From contig NZ_CP021744.1 of NCBI RefSeq assembly GCF_002192455.1, positions 434,001 to 498,000 on the forward strand: a stretch of 64,000 nucleotides of DNA, given 5' to 3'. Position numbers and translations under genes: made by a program. Every line of letters begins with the position of its first letter. The first letter of the stretch is position 1. The notes under the pieces were generated by a model, which was given only the letters and a program-made list of their open reading frames with translations, had not been told where the DNA came from and ran no database searches. Positions 26,623-34,706 of the stretch are shown here, piece by piece. This stretch comes from Streptomyces albireticuli (GTDB taxonomy: Bacteria > Actinomycetota > Actinomycetes > Streptomycetales > Streptomycetaceae).

Positions 26623-27882
26623 TCAGGGCACGAGGTGGAAGGGAACCGTCCGCCAGGGGCTGTCGGGGTCCGTGGTCAGGGCGCGGTGCGCGTCGAGGAC
26701 CGTGGTGTACCAGGAGCCGAACCGCTCCTCGTCGAAGTGGAGGCACCGGCCGAGGACGTATCCGGCGGAGAACTCCTCCCAGGAGTCGTAGACGTCCCGC
26801 GCTCCGGCGGAGGCGCGTTCGATCGCCGTGCGCATCTCGGATTCCGTGGCGTAGCGGGCGCCCCGGCCCCAGCGGGCCATCTTGGAGGCGCGGCCGAGGT
26901 CCCAGGCGGCGACGGAGCGGACGGTGCCGTCGGGGGGCAGGAGGCCGTCGGCGCGGAAGCGGGCCTCGTACCGCAGGATCTCGCCGACCAGGGCGCGCAG
27001 GTGGCCGGTGAATTCGCCGAATTCGCGGTCGTCGGTGGGGGTGCCGGTCTCCTGGGCGCGGACGCGCAGGGTGGATTCGACGGTGTCACGCCACCGCTCG
27101 GGGTCGACGCGGGCGCCGGGGGCCGCCCGTGTGAGGGCGTGCCGGGCGCCGAGGACGAAGTCCCAGTACCAGGGGCTGACCTCCCGGTCGAGGAGGCGCT
27201 CCTCGATCGCGAGCCAGTCGTCGCGGTCGTGGACGCCCCAGTCGTCGGCGATCCGCTCGCGCTCGCCGCGGTAGCCCATGCCGTGCCAGTGCGCGGTGTT
27301 CCACGCGTCGCCGTTGGTGAAGCACAGGTGCGCGCCGCAGGCCAGGCCGTGCAGGAGCGGCCCGGGGGCGGGGGCGCCGGTGCGGCGGGTCACGACGCGG
27401 TCCATGAGCGCGTCCGGGTCGAACAGTTCGCCGTGGAGGTCGAACCAGGCGTCGCGGTCCTCGTCGCCGGCCGGGAAGTACTGCTCGCACGGCGTGGCCG
27501 GGTTGACGGCGAGGATGTCCACGTCGTCGCGGAGGATCTGCGCGAGGGCGCCGAGGGTGACGTACTCGTAGACGAGGACGGGGTGCGGGCGCGGCAGCAG
27601 GCCCGGGGTGTACACCTGGGCGACGACGGCGCCGTCGGGGGTCTCCGTGGTGAGCATGGGGTGGGTGCCGGCGGGCGCCGCCTGCGCGTGGTCGAGGCGT
27701 ACGGGGTAGTAGACGCCTTCGATCGCGAGGGTGCGCAGGTAGGCGTCGGGGTCGCCCTTGCGGCTCAGCTTGTACAGGTGCTGTTCCACATCGGTGGGCG
27801 CCTGCCAGCGGGCGCCGTCCTCGGGGGCCGGGACGAGGGGGAAGAACTCGTCGTGCATCTCGTCCTCGGCTGCCGTGCGCAT
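26623..27882 (-). CDS. DUF1266-domain protein
   Basis: A 419-aa cytosolic protein. The C-terminal ~200 residues match DUF1266: DDWGVHDRDDWLAIEERLL, then VRSVAAWDLGRASKMARWG and DSWEEFSAGYVLGRCLHFDEE. The N-terminal part (residues ~10-200), with APAGTHPMLTTETPDGAVVAQVYT and DILAVNPATPCEQYFP, looks like an SseB-type module. DUF1266 proteins are widespread in actinomycetes and enterobacteria (YbeR/YbeU); their function is unknown, though some occur near toxin systems. ATG 27882 is preferred to longer frames. It is divergent from the AAC(3)-like gene and 60 bases from the SDR operon promoter. Confidence 0.78.
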   Translation of the reverse strand: MRTAAEDEMHDEFFPLVPAPEDGARWQAPTDVEQHLYKLSRKGDPDAYLRTLAIEGVYYPVRLDHAQAAPAGTHPMLTTETPDGAVVAQVYTPGLLPRPHPVLVYEYVTLGALAQILRDDVDILAVNPATPCEQYFPAGDEDRDAWFDLHGELFDPDALMDRVVTRRTGAPAPGPLLHGLACGAHLCFTNGDAWNTAHWHGMGYRGERERIADDWGVHDRDDWLAIEERLLDREVSPWYWDFVLGARHALTRAAPGARVDPERWRDTVESTLRVRAQETGTPTDDREFGEFTGHLRALVGEILRYEARFRADGLLPPDGTVRSVAAWDLGRASKMARWGRGARYATESEMRTAIERASAGARDVYDSWEEFSAGYVLGRCLHFDEERFGSWYTTVLDAHRALTTDPDSPWRTVPFHLVP

Positions 27883-27947
27883 GGATTCCCTTCCGTCCCG
27901 GCCCCGTTCCGGTACCGGCCTCAAGATCGGATACGTACGGTAGCGGC

Positions 27948-27974
27948 GCCCCGGGTGGGACAAGGACCCGGGGC
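27948..27974. promoter_or_regulatory. 9-bp inverted repeat in a divergent promoter region
   Basis: GCCCCGGGT (27948-27956) and its exact complement (27966-27974) are separated by nine bases, between the divergent DUF1266 and AAC(3)-like genes. The size and position suit a dimeric repressor site. It is not near a 3' end, so a terminator is less likely. Confidence 0.45.
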
Positions 27975-28044
27975 GGCCGGGGCAGGAGGTGCTGTCGAGA
28001 AATACAGTGGTTTGTGGGGACGGGCTCGGGCACACTCGGCCGTT

Positions 28045-28857
28045 ATGTCGACGACTCCTGTGACCGGCCCCCTGTGTACGCGCGCGTCGCTCGCCGCCGA
28101 GCTGCGGGCGCTGGGCGTACGCCCCGGTGAGACGCTCCTGGCACACACCTCCCTCAGCTCGCTCGGGTGGGTGTCCGGCGGCGCGCCCGCGGTCGTCCTG
28201 GCACTGCTCGACGTCCTGGGCGAGGACGGGACGCTCGTGGTGCCCACGCACTCCGGTGACAACTCCGACCCCTCGGAATGGTGCAACCCGCCCGTGCCCG
28301 AGGCGTGGTGGGAGGACATCCGCGCGTCGATCCCGGCCTACGACCCGCGCACCACCCCCGGCTACGGCATCGGGATCGTCCCGGAGACCGTCCGCACCTG
28401 GCCGGGCGCCGTCCGCAGCGCCCATCCGCAGACCTCTTTCGCCGCCGTGGGCCCGCGGGCCACCGCGTTGGTGGACGGTCACGCCCTCGACTGCCGGCTC
28501 GGGGAACGCAGCCCGCTCGCCCGGCTGGAGGAAGCCGGGGCACGGGTCCTCCTGCTGGGCGCCGGCTACGCCTCGTGCACGGCGTTCCATCTGGCCGAGT
28601 ACCGGCTCCCCGAGCCGCCGCTGATCGAGAACTCCTTCGCGGTCATGACGCCGCGGGGCCGCCGGTGGAGCACCGTGCGCGACACCGCGATCAGCGAGGA
28701 GGGGTTCGCCGGGCTGGGCGCCGCCTTCGAGAGGGAACGGCCGGTGGTACGGGGCGCGGTGGGGGCGGCCGAGGCCCGGCTGTTCCCCCTGGCCGACGCC
28801 GTCGCGTACGCGGAGGACCGGCTGGCCGCGCACCGGCCGCCCACGGCCTCCGCCTGA
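28045..28857 (+). CDS. Aminoglycoside 3-N-acetyltransferase-family protein
   Basis: A 270-aa member of the antibiotic N-acetyltransferase (AAC(3)) family. Recognisable segments are LLAHTSLSSLGWVSGGAPAVV, ALLDVLGEDGTLVVPTHSGD, PGYGIGIVPETVRTWPGAVRSAHP, and the LLLGAGYASCTAFHLAEY core with its histidine. AAC(3) enzymes transfer acetyl from acetyl-CoA to N-3 of 2-deoxystreptamine aminoglycosides. Chromosomal copies in Streptomyces may be self-resistance or housekeeping relatives such as FrbF/YokD, so resistance is not proven. ATG 28045 has no strong ribosome site. It is a stand-alone gene; no aminoglycoside cluster is nearby. Confidence 0.85.
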   Translation: MSTTPVTGPLCTRASLAAELRALGVRPGETLLAHTSLSSLGWVSGGAPAVVLALLDVLGEDGTLVVPTHSGDNSDPSEWCNPPVPEAWWEDIRASIPAYDPRTTPGYGIGIVPETVRTWPGAVRSAHPQTSFAAVGPRATALVDGHALDCRLGERSPLARLEEAGARVLLLGAGYASCTAFHLAEYRLPEPPLIENSFAVMTPRGRRWSTVRDTAISEEGFAGLGAAFERERPVVRGAVGAAEARLFPLADAVAYAEDRLAAHRPPTASA

Positions 28858-29002
28858 ACGCGCCGCGGTGGTGGTGAGCGTGCCCTCCCGCATACGGGGG
28901 TTTACCCCATGTCCGCGCTCGCGGGCGGGCACGTAGCCTCGTCGGGGTTCCCGTCGGAACGTCCGACGGCGACCCTCGTATCCCAGGAATGGTGGAAAGT
29001 TC

Positions 29003-29737
29003 ATGCGTGCGCGTCCCCTGCGTCTGCTCACCGCCGTCGTGACGGCCGGAATCGCCGTCGGCGGCCTCAGCGCCTGCGGCCTGACCAGGGAGAACTTCGA
29101 GGACGACGCCACCCTGTCGCAGAAGATCACCTCCGTGCGGCTCGACACCGGCTCCGGCGGGGTGACCCTGCGCGGCAAGGAGGGGGCCACCGAGGTGAGG
29201 ATGCACCGGTACGTGGAGTACGGCGGGGACCGCCCGGAAGGCGCGACGCACCGCGTGGAGAACGGTGTGCTGATCCTGAACGGCTGCGGCGAGGACTGCT
29301 CGGTGGCCTACGACATCGACCTGCCGGCGGGGCTGCCGGTGACGGGCGGGACCGGCAGCGGCGCGGTCAAGCTGTCCGGGGCGGGCGCCGTGAAGGTGAC
29401 GACCGGCTCCGGGGCCATCGACCTGTTCGACACCCTCGGTCCGGTCGACGTGCGGGCCGGCAGCGGTGCGATCACCGGGCGCGGGCTCAAGGGCGGGCCC
29501 GTCGAGGCCGAGACCGGCAGCGGTGCCATCACGCTCACCGTCTCCTCGCCCCAGGACGTACGGGCGGAGGCCGGCAGCGGTGCCGTCACCCTGACCACCC
29601 CGGGCAGCGGGCGGTACCAGGTGACCGCCGAGACCAAGAGCGGCGGCCAGGACATCGCCGTGCCCAACGACCCGTCGGGCACGCGCCGGCTCCAGCTGAA
29701 GACCGGCAGCGGGGCCATCACGGTCAAGCGCTCCTGA
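29003..29737 (+). CDS. DUF4097-type beta-helix lipoprotein
   Basis: A 244-aa exported lipoprotein. The signal peptide ends in the lipobox GGLSACG with the lipidated Cys near residue 24. The mature part is a repetitive beta-structure with seven to eight copies of a TGSGAI/TGSGGV-type turn (for example VTLRG, AITG, AITL, AVTL), as in DUF4097/DUF2807 putative adhesins that fold as beta-helices. Such proteins are often in operons with signalling proteins, but here it is monocistronic. ATG 29003 is preceded by GGTGGAAAG. It is convergent with the DUF4360 gene. Confidence 0.82.
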   Translation: MRARPLRLLTAVVTAGIAVGGLSACGLTRENFEDDATLSQKITSVRLDTGSGGVTLRGKEGATEVRMHRYVEYGGDRPEGATHRVENGVLILNGCGEDCSVAYDIDLPAGLPVTGGTGSGAVKLSGAGAVKVTTGSGAIDLFDTLGPVDVRAGSGAITGRGLKGGPVEAETGSGAITLTVSSPQDVRAEAGSGAVTLTTPGSGRYQVTAETKSGGQDIAVPNDPSGTRRLQLKTGSGAITVKRS

Positions 29738-29768
29738 GCGCGCCGGGCCGCACCGGGGCGGTCCCGTC

Positions 29769-30542
29769 TCAGGTCGTGGGGCAGCGTTTCCAGGCGAGGC
29801 GGTAGACCGTGTCGGCGCTGTCGGGCGTCGCGCCGAAATTGAGGTGACTGCCGGTCGCCGAAGGGCTGGAGGTACCCGCGTCCACCTGCAACGCCATGGT
29901 GAGGTTGAGAAGCCGGTCCTCTCCGCACGGGGCGAAGACGAGGTTCCTCTCATCGGTGACGTCGGACTCCTCCCACCCGCCCTCGAACGGGCCGGAGAAG
30001 GGGTGGGACACAGAGGTCGTCGACGGCGAGCCCTGGAAGTAGTTGCCGGCTTTCACCTGACCTCCGGCCCCCTTCTCCAAGGAACCGAAGCCTCCGTAGC
30101 GCGTCCCGGCGATCGCGTACGTGTAGCCCTGCGGGAGATCCGCGTCCAGGGTCATCTGGCAGTTCTTGCGGGCGTCGGACGGCTTCGAGCCGGCGGCCAC
30201 CCGGACGGAGAGGCCACCGGACCGGACGGTGAACTCGGTGTTGTCCGGCGAGACCGCCACCGACATATACCTTGAGGAACAGTGGCCCACGACCGTCCTG
30301 ATCTCCATGAAGACCCTGCCCGACGGAGGCGGCTCCCCGGAGGCGGCCGGTGCGGGTGACAGCGCGGCCGCCACCAAGGCCGCGGCGGTACCGGCGATCA
30401 GCACGGGAGTGAACAAGGGGAACCCCTTCCGTCGCTCTTCCGCTGTTCCGTTCTTCCGCAGGACCGCCGCGCGGCATCCATGCCACCACCGCGCACGAGG
30501 CGTGTACAGGCCCGAGACCGGGTCAAGTGCCGTACCGGACAC
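29769..30542 (-). CDS. DUF4360 secreted protein
   Basis: A 257-aa protein with a probable signal peptide (VLIAGTAAALVAAALSPAPAASG) followed by the DUF4360 pattern of short beta strands. Typical elements are RKNCQMTLDADLPQGYTYAI, RYGGFGSLEKGAGGQVKAGNYFQG, and the C-terminal HLNFGATPDSADTVYRLAWKRC. Cysteine pairs fit a disulfide-stabilised exported domain. GTG 30542 is the first start in the frame; about 46 residues precede the usual signal peptide, so the real start may be internal, but no better initiation codon with a ribosome site is obvious. The role of DUF4360 proteins is unknown. Confidence 0.72.
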   Translation of the reverse strand: MSGTALDPVSGLYTPRARWWHGCRAAVLRKNGTAEERRKGFPLFTPVLIAGTAAALVAAALSPAPAASGEPPPSGRVFMEIRTVVGHCSSRYMSVAVSPDNTEFTVRSGGLSVRVAAGSKPSDARKNCQMTLDADLPQGYTYAIAGTRYGGFGSLEKGAGGQVKAGNYFQGSPSTTSVSHPFSGPFEGGWEESDVTDERNLVFAPCGEDRLLNLTMALQVDAGTSSPSATGSHLNFGATPDSADTVYRLAWKRCPTT

Positions 30543-30600
30543 GGATGGTGTTCACCCGTCAGAGCGAAGACCGCAAGCCGCTCGCCGGGCCCGGGGTGGC

Positions 30601-30684
30601 ATCGCCGAGCTCGACGCCGACGGCAGCGGGCGGATCGACCCCGAGGAGTTCCTGAAGGCGGTGAAGCGCTTCTGCACGAGCTGA
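30601..30684 (+). pseudogene. EF-hand remnant (3' end of a calcium-binding protein)
   Basis: In plus frame 1 the bases encode IAELDADGSGRIDPEEFLKA and a short tail to a TGA at 30682. The loop is a perfect EF-hand: D, D, S, G, I, D, E at loop positions 1, 3, 5, 6, 8, 9 and 12, flanked by amphipathic helices. There is no start codon or other EF-hand upstream in frame; the frame there is antisense to DUF4360. It looks like the last EF-hand of a calerythrin-type protein whose 5' part was lost. Confidence 0.6.
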
Positions 30685-30745
30685 TGCCCGGGCCCGGCCG
30701 GGTGGCCGGCGGCGGAGCGCGGTGTTCCCGGCGGCGGAGGCGCGG

Positions 30746-32263
30746 TCAGGCGCGGGTGCAGCGGCCTCTCGGGCTGGACGCCGGAGGGCGGCACTGGAGC
30801 CCGAAGTCGTCCGCGCTCAGGCTCAGATAGCGGCCGATGCACGCGTTGGCCGAGGTCAGACCGCGCGCGTCGCAGAAGGACAGGGCCGCGCGGCCGTCGC
30901 CGAACGGGCCCGGGGCGTAGATCACCCAGTAGCCGGGGCGCAGCGAGGCGTAGTCGTCGCTGCGGAGGTGGATCGCCTCGGGCACGGTCCGCCGGACGGC
31001 GGCGAGCCGCCGGTCGCGGGCGGCGGTGCCGGAGCCGAGGGGCTCGGAGAAGAGCTGGGCGATCCAGCGGTCCCGCGTCACGGCCGGTACGGACGGCCGC
31101 GGCGCGGCGGACGTGGCGGGCTCCTCGTCGGGTGTCCGCCGGGGCGTGGGGTTCTGCTGCCGGGCGGGGGACGGTGGCGCCGAGGCGGCCGGTGGCGCGG
31201 CGGCGGAGGGGCTCGCGCCGGCGGACACCCGGTCGTCCCCCTGGCCGCGCAGGGTGAGTACGAGCGCGGTCGTCGCGGCGATGACCAGGACCGCGGCCAG
31301 GGCGAGGACGACCGCCGTCCGGCCGCGCGGCCGGCCCCGGGTGTTCCCGGACGCCGGCGCCGGCCGTGGGCCGTCGCGCCGGGTGGGCACGGGCGGTATG
31401 GGCCCGGCGGGTGCCGGAGGCGCGGGCGCGGTGACCGTCGGCCGCGCCCACTGAGGCGCCGTGCCCGACTCCGCCTGCGCCAGCATCGCGTCGAGCCGTG
31501 CGGCGTCGGGGCGGGCGGCCGGGTCCCGGACGAGCAGCGCCTGGAGGACGGGGGCGAGCGGCCCGGAGCGCACCGGCGGCGGCACGGGGTCGTCGAGCAC
31601 CGCCGCCAGGGTGGCCAGGGTGGTGGGCCGGCGCAGCGGGCTGACGCCTTCGCCGCACACGTACAGCACCAGGCCCAGGGACCAGAGGTCGGACGCGGGG
31701 TCGTCGTCCTGGCCGCGGATCCGCTCGGGTGCGATGTACTCGGGTGAGCCGATGAGTTCGCCGGTGGCGGTGAGCGACGTGGAGCCGCTCAGTGCCGCGA
31801 TGCCGAAGTCGGTGAGGACCGCGGTGCCGTCGGCGCGCAGCAGGATGTTGGCGGGTTTGACGTCCCGGTGCCGGATGCCCGCGGTGTGCGCCGCCCGCAG
31901 CGCGGAGAGCACTTGCCGGCCGATGCGCGCCGTCTCCGCCGGGGACAGGGGGCCGGTGCCGAGTCTCTCCTGGAGGGAGGTGCCGCCGACGAGTTCCATC
32001 ACGATCCACGGGTGGGGTTCCGTGTCCACGATGTGATGGATCGTCACAACGTGCGGGTGGCTGAGGCGGGCGAGGGCCCGGGCTTCCCGCAGTACGCGTT
32101 CGCGCGTGTCGTGGGAGGGGGCCGTGTCGGACCGGACGGCCTTGAGGGCGACCTCGCGGTCCAGCATCGTGTCCCGGGCCCGCCACACCGTTCCCATGCC
32201 GCCGGCGCCGAGCCGCGCGATCAGCTCGAACCGGCCGTCGACCATGTCCCCCGGTACGTTCAT
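30746..32263 (-). CDS. Membrane-anchored Ser/Thr protein kinase (Pkn-type)
   Basis: A 505-aa Hanks-type kinase. Residues ~12-270 hold the catalytic domain: GAGGMGTVWRA glycine loop, VALKAV lysine, HRDVKPANILL catalytic loop, LTDFGIAALSG and the SPEYIAPER activation segment. A Pro/Ala-rich juxtamembrane linker, one transmembrane helix (TAVVLALAAVLVIAATTALVLTL) and a ~130-residue extracellular domain follow. That domain has no PASTA repeats but has cysteines in SFCDARGL, NACIGRY, LQCRPP and GRCTRA. It may sense an external ligand and phosphorylate cytosolic targets. ATG 32263 gives a normal N-terminus. The divergent neighbour is a small lipoprotein gene. Confidence 0.93.
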   Translation of the reverse strand: MNVPGDMVDGRFELIARLGAGGMGTVWRARDTMLDREVALKAVRSDTAPSHDTRERVLREARALARLSHPHVVTIHHIVDTEPHPWIVMELVGGTSLQERLGTGPLSPAETARIGRQVLSALRAAHTAGIRHRDVKPANILLRADGTAVLTDFGIAALSGSTSLTATGELIGSPEYIAPERIRGQDDDPASDLWSLGLVLYVCGEGVSPLRRPTTLATLAAVLDDPVPPPVRSGPLAPVLQALLVRDPAARPDAARLDAMLAQAESGTAPQWARPTVTAPAPPAPAGPIPPVPTRRDGPRPAPASGNTRGRPRGRTAVVLALAAVLVIAATTALVLTLRGQGDDRVSAGASPSAAAPPAASAPPSPARQQNPTPRRTPDEEPATSAAPRPSVPAVTRDRWIAQLFSEPLGSGTAARDRRLAAVRRTVPEAIHLRSDDYASLRPGYWVIYAPGPFGDGRAALSFCDARGLTSANACIGRYLSLSADDFGLQCRPPASSPRGRCTRA

Positions 32264-32680
32264 GGCCGCCAGGCTAGACCGGGGACGGGCGGCCCGGCAG
32301 GCGTCCGGCGGGATCGGACCGCCCTCGGGGGTTCACGGCGCCGTCGGCGCCCGTCGCCGGAAGAACTCGGAGAACCCAAAGGGCACGAAGAGGCTCTGTC
32401 GCACATCCTGCCTCTATAGTCACCTTTACGGGTGATAGGGCGCATGGCTCCGTCACGGCTGGGGAGAGTGGCCGTGCACAGGCCGATCACCGCCTCTCGG
32501 GGGACCCTCCGCACATGCGCCGACCCGTCACCGCCTCCGCCACGTCCAGCACGGCTCGCACCACGACTGCGGGCACGCCCGCGGACGAGGACGTACCACC
32601 GGGACGGAGGCACCTCCGGCCGGAGCTCCACCGACCGGCCCCGGGAGACGCCTGGGGGCGTGAGCCGGGCTGATCCGCAC
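32264..32680. other. 417-bp intergenic region upstream of the kinase and lipoprotein genes
   Basis: No gene is supported; a GTG-started frame from 32432 continues into the lipoprotein but encodes a low-complexity basic stretch. A lower-GC patch at 32405-32445 contains CTATAGTCACC, a five-base spacer and GGGTGATAG, an imperfect dyad that could overlap a promoter (TATAGT as a -10 hexamer). Nothing else is visible. Confidence 0.4.
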
Positions 32681-33232
32681 ATGCGCCCTCGCACCCGGCC
32701 GGCCCGTCCGCCGGCCGCCCTCCCGCTCCTCGCCGGCCTTCTCATGGCCGCGTGCCTCCTGACCGGATGCGCGGAGCCCGCCCACCGGCCCGCTCCGGAC
32801 GAGGTGGTCAAGGCCGCGACCCAGCGCCTGACCGACGTCTGTCTCACGCGTCAGGGCCTCGCACCGCCGCGTCCGGGACAGGGCCCGTCGCCGGCGGCGG
32901 AGCAACGGCGGGTGAACGCCGCGCTCTTCGGGACGGGCCGGACGGAGCTCTCCGTCGCCCTGCCCACCGGCTATGTCGTCCGCGCCCACACCGACGGCTG
33001 CCTGGCCGCGGCCCAGCGGCGGCTCTACGGCGACCAGCGCCGCTGGTTCCGCACGTCGGTGGTCGTCAACAACCTCCGGCCCGAGGCCGAACACACCCAC
33101 CGCAGCCTCACCGAGGTCCGTGCGTCGCACGGTGCCGAGATCGCCGACTGGCGGCGGCTGCGCGCGCACGCCCTCTCCGAAGCCACTGCCCTTCTCGACG
33201 AACCACTACCCACGGGAGAACCACGACCATGA
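32681..33232 (+). CDS. Small lipoprotein of unknown function
   Basis: A 183-aa exported lipoprotein: basic N-terminus, hydrophobic core and lipobox LLTGC at about residue 27. The mature part has three cysteines and the pattern VVRAHTDGCLAAAQRRLYGD, and looks helical. I know similar actinomycete lipoproteins only as hypotheticals. ATG 32681 is chosen because the signal peptide follows immediately. Its TGA overlaps the ATG of the inhibitor gene by four bases (ATGA), so both are made from one mRNA and may be secreted together. Confidence 0.7.
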   Translation: MRPRTRPARPPAALPLLAGLLMAACLLTGCAEPAHRPAPDEVVKAATQRLTDVCLTRQGLAPPRPGQGPSPAAEQRRVNAALFGTGRTELSVALPTGYVVRAHTDGCLAAAQRRLYGDQRRWFRTSVVVNNLRPEAEHTHRSLTEVRASHGAEIADWRRLRAHALSEATALLDEPLPTGEPRP

Positions 33233-33599
33233 AGCGCCTCACCGCTTTCCTCGCCGCCACCCTGATCTCCACCGGCGCCGTCCTGGCCACCTCGGCCACC
33301 GTTCAGGCGGCGGACTGCCGCAGCGGCTACTTCTGCGTCTGGACGAACGCGAACTTCGACGGCATGAAGATCGAGCACAGCGGCGACGACCACTGGTGGG
33401 AGGGCGACATGTTCAAGCACGACTCCTCCTGGGCGAACCACGGCGTCTCCGGGCCGGGTGTCAAGGACCACGTGAAGGTCTACGAGGGCCGCAAGCTGCT
33501 GGGGCGTGTCAACCTCTGTCTGGCCCCCGGCCAGGAGGTCGGCTACAGGGGGACGTGAACGACAAGGGCGGCTCCCACACCTGGGCCTCCGGCTGCTGA
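33229..33599 (+). pseudogene. Peptidase inhibitor I36-type protein, frameshifted near the C-terminus
   Basis: The 33229-33558 frame gives 109 aa with a clear Sec signal peptide (MKRLTAFLAATLISTGAVLA, cleavage near ATVQA-AD). The mature domain follows with CRSGYFCVWTNANFDG and a RVNLCLAPGQEVGY stretch, typical of the I36 (SMI) metalloprotease-inhibitor/crystallin-like family. At 33548-33552 a run of five Gs shifts the frame, so it ends in YRGT. With one more G it would read on as YRGDVNDKGGSHTWASGC to a TGA at 33599, the usual family ending, and regain the fourth cysteine for the second disulfide. This is either an indel or a homopolymer sequencing error. Confidence 0.78.
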
Positions 33600-33626
33600 G
33601 ACCGGTCCGAGGACCGTGCTGACGCC

Positions 33627-33658
33627 CGTTCCCCCGCCCGGACCCGGGCGGGGGAACG
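33627..33658. terminator. Strong hairpin downstream of the I36-type gene
   Basis: Arms CGTTCCCCCGCCCG and its exact complement (14 bp, loop GACC) sit just after the inhibitor gene. It is the first of two tandem hairpins between convergent genes. Confidence 0.75.
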
Positions 33659-33659
33659 G

Positions 33660-33701
33660 CCACGGGCCCGTCCCGGCGAGGATGCCGGGACGGGCCCGTG
33701 G
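33660..33701. terminator. Second strong hairpin between convergent genes
   Basis: Perfect 18-bp arms (CCACGGGCCCGTCCCGGC and its complement, loop GAGGAT) lie just before the 3' end of the S1 protease gene. Being symmetrical, it can stop transcription from either side. Confidence 0.78.
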
Positions 33702-33716
33702 ATGCGCGGGAGCCGA

Positions 33717-34478
33717 TCAGGTCGCGAGGTGGAAGCCCGCGCCGACGCCGCCGTTGGCGTTCATCTCGGCGATGATGCTCAGGATCGGCGAGCTGTGCTG
33801 GGCGCCCCAGGCGTTGCCGACCAGCGTCTGGCCGACCACGACGGGGGAACCGGAGTCACCGCCGTTGGTCCAGATGAGGTGGGTGAACCACATGCCGTTG
33901 GTGCCCAGCTTGATGCCGCAGGTGAGGCCGGTGCGGTGGCCTTCCTTGCACATGCGGACGCCGTTGGCGGGCGGGGCTCCGATCGAGCTGATGGTCACCC
34001 CGCCGACGGTCGCGGTGGGCGCGACTCTGCTCTCGTCCAGCTTGATCACCGCGTAGTCCAGGCCCTTGGGCCCGGTGTTGAGCAGGTTGTTGGGCGTGCT
34101 GACGTACGTCACCGTGCCGATGACGCCCGCCTCCAGGTCGGGGCGGCTGTCGGTGAGCGGTGCCGGGGCCGCGGCCGTGCCCGCGGGCGAGGAGTCGCGG
34201 TAGACCTTCTCGCCGACCAGCTTGTTGCCCTTGTCGTCGATGAAGCAGTGGGCGTTGGTCAGGCCCACCAGGTTGCCGGCCGTGTCACGGCCGACCGCGG
34301 TGAGGGTGCATATCTGATAGCTGGTGGGCGCCTCCGGGGTCGGCGAGATCCGGAAGATGAGTCCGGTGCCGCCACCGACGGCCGTGCGGGCGTCCGCGCT
34401 CGCGGACGGGGTGGCGGCGGCGAGAGGCACGACCGCCAGGAGGGCGGCGAGGCCGAGGGCACGCAACGCGCGCAGCAT
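33717..34478 (-). CDS. Secreted S1-family (trypsin-like) serine protease
   Basis: A 253-aa exported protein. The signal peptide (LRALGLAALLAVVPLAAATPSASA) is followed by a chymotrypsin-fold domain with all catalytic elements: His in LVGLTNAHCFI, Asp in GLDYAVIKLDE and Ser in NGGDSGSPVVVG. Four cysteines (QICTLT, AHCFI, RMCKEG, LTCGIK) give two plausible disulfides. The length is close to secreted actinomycete proteases without an extra pro-domain, though the segment between the signal and His is short. ATG 34478 is chosen by signal-peptide position. It is convergent with the I36-type inhibitor gene, an interesting protease/inhibitor neighbourhood, but the two are on different mRNAs. Confidence 0.88.
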   Translation of the reverse strand: MLRALRALGLAALLAVVPLAAATPSASADARTAVGGGTGLIFRISPTPEAPTSYQICTLTAVGRDTAGNLVGLTNAHCFIDDKGNKLVGEKVYRDSSPAGTAAAPAPLTDSRPDLEAGVIGTVTYVSTPNNLLNTGPKGLDYAVIKLDESRVAPTATVGGVTISSIGAPPANGVRMCKEGHRTGLTCGIKLGTNGMWFTHLIWTNGGDSGSPVVVGQTLVGNAWGAQHSSPILSIIAEMNANGGVGAGFHLAT

Positions 34479-34706
34479 ACGATCACTTCCCGTGTGGGCT
34501 GGGGACAGCGACCGGAGCGGAATCTCCAACTCCGGTCGCCCGCCGGGCCGGCGGGCAGGCAACAGGGGATCACACTCGGCTACCAACCGGTAGGGGCACG
34601 GCTCCCCCGGCTCACCCGGCGGCCTCAGGACCGCCGCCGCCGGCGGTCCCGGCACCACAGGGCCCGGGGCACGGTGGCGCCCGAACTCCCAGGGCGCGTA
34701 CGCCTC

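Noticed and set aside
28045..28857. Mobile resistance cassette around the AAC(3)-like gene
   Set aside because: There is no integrase, flanking repeat or change in base composition; it looks like a resident chromosomal gene.
32432..32680. N-terminal extension of the small lipoprotein from GTG 32432
   Set aside because: It would place 83 basic, low-complexity residues before an intact signal peptide and lipobox.
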